This document shows, one piece after another, positions 45,720 through 54,378 of a DNA stretch of 64,000 nucleotides; position 1 is the stretch's first letter; every line of letters begins with the position of its first letter. The notes beneath the pieces are model-generated. The model saw only the letters and a list, made by a program, of their open reading frames with translations. It did no database searches and was not told the origin of the DNA. A program made the translations under genes and the position numbers. Source of the stretch: Schizosaccharomyces osmophilus (taxonomy: Eukaryota; Ascomycota; Schizosaccharomycetes; Schizosaccharomycetales; Schizosaccharomycetaceae); the NCBI RefSeq assembly GCF_027921745.1, contig NC_079238.1:1736001-1800000 (forward strand). The letters run 5' to 3'.

Positions 45720-45725
45720 CCGCGG
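45720..45725. promoter_or_regulatory. CCGCGG site 1, urg2/urg3 promoter
   Basis: Palindrome CCGCGG, with a CGG 8 nt to its left (TCGGCACCTCCGCGGG). Everted CGG triplets are the usual half-sites of Zn2Cys6 factors. The palindrome is seen directly; its role as a binding site is inferred. Confidence 0.5.
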
Positions 45726-45793
45726 GTCGACCAGCTCTGTATCAGCAGCGGCTTGTTGATAGTACAGTTGGACGGGAATTCTTTCTTATACCA

Positions 45794-45830
45794 TATGCTT
45801 TAAAAGAACAAAACATATGCTTTTAAAATG
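45794..45830. repeat. Direct repeat CATATGCTTT(T)AAAA
   Basis: CATATGCTTTAAAA at 45794-45807 and CATATGCTTTTAAAA at 45816-45830 are identical but for one T, and their starts are 22 bp apart, about two helical turns. The location between divergent promoters suggests paired binding sites (inference). Confidence 0.6.
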
Positions 45831-45880
45831 CGACAAATATGTCCATGAAAGAATGTTTATCCAAGTCTGCGACGGAATCC

Positions 45881-45892
45881 AAGCCGCGGCTT
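45881..45892. promoter_or_regulatory. CCGCGG site 2, extended 12-bp palindrome
   Basis: AAGCCGCGGCTT is a perfect 12-bp palindrome, with CCGCGG at 45884-45889. It lies about 305 bp upstream of urg3. Confidence 0.55.
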
Positions 45893-46196
45893 AGCCGTGG
45901 TAAAAAGAAAAATCCACAAAGCTGTGACATACCAGAATGCGTATCTCAAAAAAGCCATTGGGTGGGATAATATCTTTTCCATGAACATTTCTCCTCTATA
46001 AATAACCATTCTTTTCCTTGTGTGAGTCTTCTAGAACCATTGTCCTATCAAGAAACCTTGCCATTTTACAAAGAACCCAAGTTTACGTTCGTTCGTTCTT
46101 TTCCAACTCGTCTTGCTTTCCTGTTCCCCTGAATTCCACCTTGATTGCTTTTCAGAAATTGCTTGCAATAGTGAATTCCTACCCCGTCGTTCCAAT

Positions 46197-47399
46197 ATGA
46201 CTACAGAAACAATTGCAGACATCCTGTCTTTACAAAACATTCGCACCAAGGCTCAGAGAGTTTTGGCCATTGCCGAGAAAAATCGGCTGCATGCTTTTGA
46301 GTACGATCCTAGCAAGCTTGACGCGGTAGCAGATTTTGTGGTATGGGTGGTTCAAAAAGATTTCAAGGGTAAATACGACACAATTCCCCCTCATGGAAGA
46401 TGGCAACACTTTGAGGTTGGAAACATTCCACGTCTCACTCGACTGATACATACTTGGACCGATCAAGGTGTATCTTCTCTTGAAGTCTGCAAGCGTGTTT
46501 TGGACATAACGTTTCTTAGTGTTTTGCTCGATGCTGGTGCCGGGGATACATGGTCGTATTTGGATGGCGTTGAACGCTATGCCCGTAGTGAAGGGTTAGC
46601 GGTCGCCAGTCTTCGTTGCTTTGAGAAAGGTTTGTTCTCTCATGATCCCGAAAACCCATACCAGGTAGACGGTTTAGCTTTAAGCCAACTGAAAACGGAA
46701 GCATTGGCTGAGGGCTTTCAAGTTTCCAAACAAAACCCAATTGCTGGTATAGAGGGAAGAGCATCCATTCTTCGTGCTTTGGGAAACCAATTGCAGAGCT
46801 CTCGTCCTAGTTTTTTTGTTGATTCTATTTTTCCAACGGGAAACTTTGCTTCGGAGTACCTCGATGTTGAAACGCTGTGGTCGGAATTACAAACAGTATT
46901 GATCCCCATTTGGCCTGAGCGTACAAAATATGAGGGAAAGAATATCGGAGATGCTTGGTATTTATCAACCATTGACTCTATGCAGCCTTTCCATAAATTA
47001 ACGCAATGGCTCACTTACTCTCTCTTGGTTCCTTTGAAGCGATTGCTGCACGTACAAGTGGTCAACGAAACACTTTTGACCGGATTACCCGAATACAGAA
47101 ATGGAGGGCTTTTTGTAGACCTTGGCGTACTCAAGCTTCGTCCCGAATATCCCACTACCGAAGAATACGAGCCGGACAGCGTTGTTATCGTCGAGTGGAG
47201 AGCCATGACCATTGTCTTGCTTGATAAGCTACTAAGCTTGGTAAACGAGCGCCTGCGAGAGGAGTTAAAGACCCCATTGTCCTTGGCACAAATGTTGGAA
47301 GCTGGAAGTTGGAAATCCGGAAGAATTATTGCTCGCAAGTTACGACCCACCAGTGCCGGCAGTCCTATTCTCATCAAAAGTGATGGTACATTGTTTTAG
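46197..47399 (+). CDS. urg3: Urg3, DUF1688 protein of uracil catabolism (Urc4-like)
   Basis: ATG 46197 (MTTETIADILSLQNIRTKAQRV) gives 400 residues. Upstream in-frame codons lie in AT-rich leader. The family DUF1688 is recognisable from PPHGRWQHFEVG, DAGAGDTWSYLDG, RSEGLAVASLRCFEKGLFS and RPSFFVDSIFPTGNF. In S. pombe, urg3 responds to uracil. In L. kluyveri, the homolog URC4 is required to use uracil as nitrogen source. The reaction is not known to me. Conserved Asp/His/Trp/Arg clusters suggest an enzyme, perhaps a hydrolase acting on the ribosylated pyrimidine (inference). It is divergent from urg2 and co-oriented with urg1. Confidence 0.92.
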   Translation: MTTETIADILSLQNIRTKAQRVLAIAEKNRLHAFEYDPSKLDAVADFVVWVVQKDFKGKYDTIPPHGRWQHFEVGNIPRLTRLIHTWTDQGVSSLEVCKRVLDITFLSVLLDAGAGDTWSYLDGVERYARSEGLAVASLRCFEKGLFSHDPENPYQVDGLALSQLKTEALAEGFQVSKQNPIAGIEGRASILRALGNQLQSSRPSFFVDSIFPTGNFASEYLDVETLWSELQTVLIPIWPERTKYEGKNIGDAWYLSTIDSMQPFHKLTQWLTYSLLVPLKRLLHVQVVNETLLTGLPEYRNGGLFVDLGVLKLRPEYPTTEEYEPDSVVIVEWRAMTIVLLDKLLSLVNERLREELKTPLSLAQMLEAGSWKSGRIIARKLRPTSAGSPILIKSDGTLF

Positions 47400-48147
47400 T
47401 TTATATGTTTTCCTTTCCTTTGTTGTTGAATGATATTCTAGGCTTATATGAATTCTTGTCATTTTTTAACAATCAAATTTAACCTGTATAAAAGCTTGTA
47501 GACGCTCTATCGATATAATAGAAAAGGTTCTTGTAAGAATGCAAACAAACGTATAGATATTTCGTCTGTATCTTTTTGGATGCACATATAGCAAAGCAAA
47601 GCAATTCAATAGCATATAGTTATCTTAAAAAGTTCCTTCGATTTTTTGAATGCCTTATCTAAAAACCTCACGTTTCCATTTCCATTTCCAACTTTTGCAC
47701 TTCATCCAAAACAAACGGATTATTCGTTCTCTGTTGATTGTCTGTTTCCCTTTTTCCCTTTTCTGTTTATTTACGTTTCCCATAAAGGCGCCTTTGCTTT
47801 GTCGCTTAAAGAAAAGCCAAATTGGCCTTTCGTAGTTCCGCGGATGTCCCGAAACACATACTTATCCGGTAGACCATAACCCATTACGTCTTACGTCGAC
47901 AGCGGCGGCAATACCTCGGCTTCACCGTCAACATGACTTGAAAGAAATATATGATAAACAAAAGATAGAGCCACGAAAGGTATAAATAAGGCAGCGTCCG
48001 CCACAAAGACATTCATTACCAGAATTGATTTTTACGTTGACAATAAAAACAATTCCAATTAAATTCTTTCAAGCTGAACTTATCTTAGTTCCTCTGTTTA
48101 CATAGAACGAATTTTCTCACATACGCTTTTGTTTCCTAAAACGTACA
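47400..48147. other. Intergenic, urg3 to urg1 (urg1 promoter)
   Basis: 748 nt. It contains one CCGCGG palindrome and, 60-75 nt later, a CGGCGG plus further CGG triplets (about 47900-47930), then a TATA-like TATAAATA near 47982. In S. pombe, the urg1 promoter is rapidly uracil-inducible. Confidence 0.6.
47837..47844. promoter_or_regulatory. CCGCGG site 3, urg1 promoter
   Basis: TCCGCGGA is an 8-bp palindrome with CCGCGG at 47838-47843, about 305 bp upstream of the urg1 ATG. It is followed by CGG-rich sequence. It is a candidate target of the cluster's Zn2Cys6 factor (inference). Confidence 0.55.
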
Positions 48148-49461
48148 ATGTTGGCTACTGAACAGCCAAAACCTAGCACTCATGAAGAGAATCATCCAAC
48201 TGTTTTGGTGAAGAAGCCTCTGTATACCCGTCCTGTTGTTTTGACGACCTATCCAACACAAAACAAGTCCGACCCTTTCCCTTTAAATTGGGGAGCATCA
48301 TCACCTCAAAAGCGTGGTCCTATAACAGTTTCTCGTTCCATTGAAACTCTTCCTCACAGAAACGCCATTGGAGCTCATGGCGGTAGCTATTGTGTTTACA
48401 ACTCGTTGGCCGTGGCAGGTGGGTTCTTGCCTGCTGACCATCACCCGGATTTTACACTCACACAACCTACCTTTGAGTTTCCTGAAGTTGCTTCCTGGCA
48501 CGATAAGAACAAGATTGTTGCCATGGACCCCTATGGCCATGACACCCCTCGGTACTTTAAAGAGTACTTGGAGAAGGGATATGATATCCGTCCTACTATT
48601 GCTATTACCCGTGCAAACATTCGAGTAACTGAAATCCAACGTTCTATCGAAAATGGATCTCTAGCGGTGGATGGCAAAGTTGTACTCAACAAGGAGGGCG
48701 ACATTGCCGTTACGAAAGTGGCAGTGGAACCTGTTTGGTATCTTCCCGGAGTCGCTGAGCGATTTGGTGTGGACGAGATCACTCTTCGTAGAGCCTTATT
48801 TGAGCAAATGGGTGGTGCTTATCCTGAATTAATTACCCGTCCCGATATTAAGGTCTTTCTTCCACCCATTGGAGGTGCCACTGCTTACATATTTGGTCCT
48901 CCTGAGTACCTGAGTGATCCTACAAAAAAGTTGGCCGTCCGTGTTCACGATGAATGCAATGGTTCTGATGTTTTCCAGAGTGATATTTGCACCTGCAGAC
49001 CTTATTTGGTGTTTGGTCTTGAGGAAGCCGCTAAAGAAGCACAGAATGGTGGCGCTGGCCTAGTTGTTTATTACCGTAAGGAAGGCCGTGCTCTGGGTGA
49101 AGTTGTTAAATACCTTGTTTACAATAAGCGTAAGCGTACTGGAGATACCGCTGACAACTATTTTCGCCGAACCGAAGAATTAGCAGGTGTCCGTGATATG
49201 CGTTTCCAAGCTTTAATGCCGGATATCCTCCACTGGTTCGGAATTACCAAAATTGAACGCTTGCTCAGTATGTCTAACATGAAATACGATGCCATTGTCG
49301 GATCTGGAATTTCTATCGTGCAGCGCGTTACGATCCCAGAAGACCTCATTCCTGCCGATTCGCAAGTCGAAATCGACGCCAAAATTCAGTCTGGATACTT
49401 TTCTGATCAAAAGAAAGTCACGCAAGAGGACTTGGCCTGTGTTCACGGTCGTACCTGGTGA
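48148..49461 (+). CDS. urg1: Urg1, GTP-cyclohydrolase-II-like enzyme (Urc1-like)
   Basis: An intronless frame of 437 residues, about 200 longer at the N-terminus than bacterial RibA. The GCHII zinc ligands are present as Cys270-x10-Cys281-x-Cys283 (HDECNGSDVF...CTC). The catalytic loop is YYRKEGRALG (308-317) against RibA's YLRQEGRGIGL, so the key Arg stays. The segment that in RibA reads TNNP near the base is here SMSNMKYDAI (374-383). A true riboflavin-pathway GCHII would keep that, so a different substrate is likely. L. kluyveri URC1 of this family is needed for uracil breakdown. In S. pombe it is the classic uracil-induced gene. Confidence 0.93.
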   Translation: MLATEQPKPSTHEENHPTVLVKKPLYTRPVVLTTYPTQNKSDPFPLNWGASSPQKRGPITVSRSIETLPHRNAIGAHGGSYCVYNSLAVAGGFLPADHHPDFTLTQPTFEFPEVASWHDKNKIVAMDPYGHDTPRYFKEYLEKGYDIRPTIAITRANIRVTEIQRSIENGSLAVDGKVVLNKEGDIAVTKVAVEPVWYLPGVAERFGVDEITLRRALFEQMGGAYPELITRPDIKVFLPPIGGATAYIFGPPEYLSDPTKKLAVRVHDECNGSDVFQSDICTCRPYLVFGLEEAAKEAQNGGAGLVVYYRKEGRALGEVVKYLVYNKRKRTGDTADNYFRRTEELAGVRDMRFQALMPDILHWFGITKIERLLSMSNMKYDAIVGSGISIVQRVTIPEDLIPADSQVEIDAKIQSGYFSDQKKVTQEDLACVHGRTW

Positions 49462-50869
49462 ATGCACGGCTAATTATTCTTTGCATGTGCTTGTCTTTGA
49501 AATTTTGTCTGTTCCACTCATTGTTACTTTTTTAGCTTGAGGCTTTGTTCATGTCTTGACGAGCCATATCTATCTCTTCACCTTTCATGTTTATAATAAT
49601 TTCCGTTTTCCTCTATTCGTCTTTTGTAAAACGCACTGTAAGTTCTCTGTTTTGGAAGTAGTTTCTAGTTTGTACGGACCGCATAGGGTTTGTTATCACT
49701 CTTACCAACTCTGGGCTTTCTTTTACTCGTACATTCTAAACTTTTTGTATTTCTTTTATTTCCCTCTACTGCTTCTTGTAAGGTAAATAAGTACGTGTTA
49801 ATGGCAAAAAGGATCGACTTTGTTAAATCTTCCCTGTTTGCGACATTATGAGATGCGGCTTCCATGGAAAGCAAGCAATCTTTCATGTAAACAAAAACAG
49901 CTGTTAATACTGTAAAGTTCTATACATATTTTAATAGATCCGTTTTTAAACCCAGCAAATTTATTCAATAGTAAATCGTACACAGCTCGCATCAGAGGAG
50001 CTTTTAATATTACAAAGCGTCGGTAGACAATGATAATACTAATGCATATATAAGTCATAGATCAGCATAATTTAATCAATCGAGGATTCAAAGCAATGAA
50101 CTAGCAGTAGTTATTCTGCATTTATACTTTTTCGACTCTTAAAATTGTCAAATGCTCCTAGGAGAGAACTTAATCGGAAATTTCGCTGGCTGAGTTAATA
50201 GACCTGTTCGATAACAGAGATTTTAGTATCACCAAAGCCATTCCTACAGTAAATTCTATCACGTATTTTATACGAATAAGAATATCTTTAATAACTCTTT
50301 AACTACGAGCAGTTGTATTCTGCTTATGCTATTACATTCAGCAGATTTTATGCGAAACTCGTTTTTGTTATGTTATTATAGTAAAGAAACATATTACTAG
50401 TACCTACTGGTAAATTTCTCTGTTGAGGGATCTTTGTTTCCTCTAGGTTCTGGTCTATTTCCTTACTTTCTCCTTTATTAAAGTATCTTCTGAAAGGGCT
50501 ATATCTGAATAGGTACTTATATCTCCCTCAGCAGTAGCGTAAATTCACTTCTGTTTTATCATCGAATATATTATTTTACTTGAACAAACCCGTGTTTTTT
50601 CTTATATTATCACTTTGCAACTTTACCAGGGTAAATCCATTTACTTTGAGTATCTATAAAAGATCAAAATAGAAAGAAAAACGCTGTTTTGGAATTTCCG
50701 AATTTTTGGGGTAAACAACAACAGACTTTCAAAGAGATATCCAGATTGAACCTCTATATACCTATACTATTAATAAAATCCTGCGCCGATTGTTTGGGTT
50801 CTTCTCTGCTAATGACTCTTTTTTTTTTTATGCATAGACTGTCAATAAAGCAAACTTGAAGAGTCCTTA
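49462..50869. other. Long intergenic region, urg1 to toe1-like gene
   Basis: 1408 nt, strongly AT-rich. No frame here has recognisable content. A TATA-like TATAAAAG lies near 50655, about 215 nt before the next ATG. No CCGCGG was seen. A non-coding transcript is possible but nothing in the sequence proves one. Confidence 0.5.
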
Positions 50870-52592
50870 ATGAATGGAATGAAAGCCCAACATCCATCCA
50901 GTATACTTATGCTTAAACGGAAAAGAGCATTGGAAGCTTGTGACTCTTGCAGAAAACAAAAAACACGATGTCTTGCAGGTCCACCCGATGATGAAGATCG
51001 CACATGTTTGCGGTGTCGTTCTTTACAGCTCGAATGTAGCTTGGCCAAATTTAACCAGACTCTCCGTAAACCTGATGGCGATGCCTTGGAATCTTCAGCA
51101 GCAGTCATTCTCAATGTAAATCTCGAAAAAAGGTAAGGTTTAAATTAGCATCACAACAGTATCCTTTTCTTCTAGTTAGGTGTGTCTTTGCTAACTTTTT
51201 TTTAGACTTAAAGTTTTGGAAAAGGCCGTAAGCTCTCTTTCAACGTCGGCCCTCCATGCACGACCCACCTACCCTTCTGAAGACATTTATCTCAACGGTA
51301 TACTCTCTCTTGATGAAATTGAGCTCTTATTGGATATTTTCATTGAACGCTATGGTAAGCGTTGGCTATCACTTGACTGTACTGGAGCTGAATATCTCGA
51401 GTTTCTTTACCGCAAGTCTCATCTTTTGCTTGTAACTGCTTGCGTAATAGCTTTGCGACACAATCCTTCTCTCAAGGCCCGAGTGTATTCACAATTACTT
51501 GATATAGTTGATCTCCTCGTTTCCCAAGAATTACTGACTGCATCGCCCTCTCTCCAATTTTTTGAAGCTGTCTCTATATTGTCTCTGTACCAACCTCTTC
51601 GTTACGTTCAAAAACAAGATCTTTGGCTCCTTAGCGGGTTTGCCTTGCGGCACCGCATCCTCTCGAGTACCCAAGGTTGGTTCAACGGCTTTGTAGGTTC
51701 TCGATCAACCCTTACTTACCTGGACATTGTTCCTGCTCGTACTTGGAACCATCTTTGCCATGCCCATTTACTCATGTGTATAGGATATCGTCGACATGCA
51801 ATGCTTGAAGAACCCACCTTCGACGAGTGTAGAAATATTTTGACCAACTGCCAAGCCAGTGAATTCGATGGAAACATCCTTGGTATGTTGTCTGTTTATT
51901 CCATGTTGTATCGTTTACTTCGTTCGTCTTTTGATTTAGATTATGCCATTTTTCAACTCGAAGAATGGCGAAAAGAATGGTGTCACTTATGGGAGCAACC
52001 CGAACCAGTGTATTCGCAGGTTGCTTATTTTTATGCTTACAATGTCGTTTATGAAGTTGGCATCCAAATGACTTCAGATACGAAGCATCTTGCTAATATT
52101 GCAGAATATGTTGGTATGCTTGAAACGTATGCTTTAAAGACTGTCAACGCCATTTTTGAACTCTCTGCGTATGATATGTCTCGTTGTTCTGACCATGTCT
52201 TGTTTCATGCGGCCTTTGCTTGTGCCAGCATGCTACGATTAATGTATGCGGCGAAAACCAAAGACATTGGTTCTCTAGCGGTTCAAACAGAACTTTTGAA
52301 CGAAGTTGTTACAAAGACATGGAAATGGCTTTTATTGATTAGCGTCGATCAATATCATTTCGCTACCAAATTCGCTACCTACTTAAAAGAGTACCAATCT
52401 ACTGTCAACGAGGCAGACCCAGATACTTTTCTGTCTTCCGCCAAATCAGGTTCTTCTATTGTCCCTTCGTCTTCTGATCCAACGTCGACTCCGTCCACAT
52501 GGTATAGAGGCCCACCTCGAGCGGTATCCGATGCAACACTGCAAGGAATAAAGCCATATAATTTAGGAGTGGCTACTGTGGAACATGGCTAA
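50870..52592 (+). CDS. toe1: Zn2Cys6 transcription factor, Toe1-like, 2 exons
   Basis: Exons 50870-51132 and 51206-52592 encode 549 residues. The 73-nt intron (GTAAGG; GCTAAC then a T-rich tract) joins NLEKR to LKVLEKAVSSLS, completing a short dimerisation helix. The zinc cluster is at Cys24, 27, 34, 46, 49 and 56, with an 11-residue third loop. The remainder is helical (fungal TF homology region), with FVGSRSTLTYLDIVPARTWN and later helices, and the C-terminus is Ser/Pro-rich. In S. pombe, a factor of this class (SPAC1399.05c, toe1) neighbours a UPRT and fur4. Here it lies between urg1 and the UPRT, a natural candidate regulator of the cluster. The exact orthology needs an alignment. Confidence 0.82.
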
Positions 52593-52682
52593 ATTTGTTG
52601 TGTCATCCGCTTCGTTGAATGATAAAGTCTTTTCTTTTATTGTGCGTTGATTTTGTGTCAAAAAATAAAAGGGTTAAGGGTA

Positions 52683-52699
52683 CCGCGGGGAATCCCCGG
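52683..52699. promoter_or_regulatory. CCGCGG site 4 with overlapping inverted repeat, UPRT promoter
   Basis: CCGCGGGGAATCCCCGG holds CCGCGG (52683-52688) overlapping a near-perfect inverted repeat CGGGGA/TCCCCG. It lies about 165-180 bp upstream of the second UPRT gene. This is the most GC-rich spot in a very AT-rich flank. Confidence 0.55.
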
Positions 52700-52861
52700 A
52701 AATAGGAATGAAGAGTATAGCTGTGTATCAGAATTTGTCCCTTATATATGAAACAAAAAGTCTCTCGGAAAATGCCGTTTTTGTTCATAAATTATCGTTT
52801 TCATACCCATTTCCTCGTCCTTCTTTGTCGCATTTTTTGACTCAAGTTTTTTACTTCTTAC

Positions 52862-53568
52862 ATGTCTCGTTCAAATTTTGGACTGGAAAATGTACGAGTT
52901 CTTCATCAGACTGTGTACTTAATTTCGTTAATGACAATTATTCGTGATAAAAATACCAATCATTCTGAATTTGTCAGAACATCAAATATAATCATTAATA
53001 TGCTGGTACAGGAGGCAATGAATTATGTCCCCATGAAGAAACACCTTATTGTTAGTGGTTCTGGTGGTACATACAATGGCTTTAAGCCTGCCCAAAAAAT
53101 ATGTGGTGTAAGTATTTTGAGAGCTGGTGAAAGCATGGAACATGGCTTGAATGCTGCTTTTCATTCCGTACCCATTGGGAAAATCCTTGTCCAAAGAGAC
53201 GAGTTGACTTTTGAGTCCAAGCTCCTATTCTGTAAATTGCCCAAAGGCATTGAAGCCTATTTGGTTTTTCTTATGGACCCTTTGTTGGCAACAGGAAACT
53301 CTTCTGTCCTTGCCATCCAGGCGTTATTACGAAAAGGTGTCCCAGAGGAAAACATCGTTTTTCTTAATCTGATTTGTTGTTCTCAAGGTATTGAGAATAT
53401 TGGAAAGCGATTTCCTAAACTCAAATTGGTTACTGCAGCTATCGATCCAGAATTAAATGATCAATGGTACATCATAAAACCATTTTCTATTATCTATACT
53501 AACCATTGTTTAGCTATGTGTTACCTGGCTGTGGAGACTTTGGAGACCGCTATTTTGGTACTTCTTAA
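52862..53568 (+). CDS. Uracil phosphoribosyltransferase, second paralog, 2 exons
   Basis: Exons 52862-53466 and 53514-53568 give 219 residues. Without splicing, the frame drifts after AIDPELNDQ into unrelated hydrophobic sequence. Removing a 47-nt intron (donor GTACAT, branch TACTAAC, TTTAG) restores the uracil-binding end YVLPGCGDFGDRYFGTS. The N-terminus VRVLHQTVYLISLMTIIRDK and SILRAGESMEHGL are Fur1-like. In the PRPP loop, Fur1's DPMLATGGS reads D139-P-L-L-A-T-G-N146-S, so the second glycine is replaced. Activity may be changed. It is distinct from Urg2. S. pombe has a comparable paralog beside fur4. Confidence 0.85.
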
Positions 53569-54378
53569 AACCATTGTAAATTTACGCAATTGCACATACA
53601 CAAATATATATTTGCTTGCAATTATCTCTGCCATGTGTTCTATTTATGTATAATATATATTATTGAATAAACTATGTAAAATCATTGCAATTAGGTCAAG
53701 TGAATACGTTTAGAAGAGAGCAAGGGTAGTGCAATGGTCTCCAAGTCAAAATGATTTTCTTTTGAATAATTTATCTATTACTTGAGTAAAGTAAACGGAT
53801 AATTTCTAAACAATCTCGTCGTTAGAATAATTCGGCTTTTCAAGGTGCTTGTTCAAGAGTAGATGTCTTCAATTCAATGCACGGTACCACATTCCTACTA
53901 ATTTAAAATGGAAAATAAAATTCCTAATTGTTTATTTTGGGTTTTGTAAAACAATCACCACTCTCTATTCCATGTTTTATTCTAACGAACCTTTTTAGTA
54001 TTATCTCTTGGGCAGAAATAAACTTATATTAAAAAGCATTAACTCAAAATGAAATGAAATAACTTACCCTGTTTACGGAAAAAACGTACATAAATAAATA
54101 ACATGTTATTAACATAAAGAAAGACATAAACATCTTTTTCATACAAAAATGGAAAATAAATATCTAAAAATAAATAAAATGAAGCCTTGATACCTGCATT
54201 GATTCAAATGAAAATGCTATAGCTATAAGTTCGTCAGTAGGTGATTTTGATAAAAATACATAATAAATCAAGGAATCAAGGCAGAAATTAACTAATCCAA
54301 AAACCAATTAAAAAAAATTTTAACGAAACGACTAACAATTAGTGAGATACGTAAGAAGAACAAAGTGAAAAACATAAC
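53569..54378. other. Convergent 3' region, UPRT / uracil permease
   Basis: 810 nt of very AT-rich DNA between two converging genes. I see nothing beyond likely 3' UTRs. Confidence 0.5.

Larger units (their letters stand above)
45479..46196. other. Divergent urg2-urg3 promoter region
   Basis: 718 nt shared by two divergent cluster genes. It contains two CCGCGG palindromes, a CATATGCTTT-type direct repeat, an (AC)9 microsatellite near 45580 and a T/A-rich inverted repeat near 45605-45625. Confidence 0.6.

Noticed and set aside
53467-53651. Second UPRT looked frameshifted, with a hydrophobic C-terminal extension
   Set aside because: A 47-nt intron with TACTAAC branch restores the conserved GDFGDRYFG end, so it reads as an intact gene.
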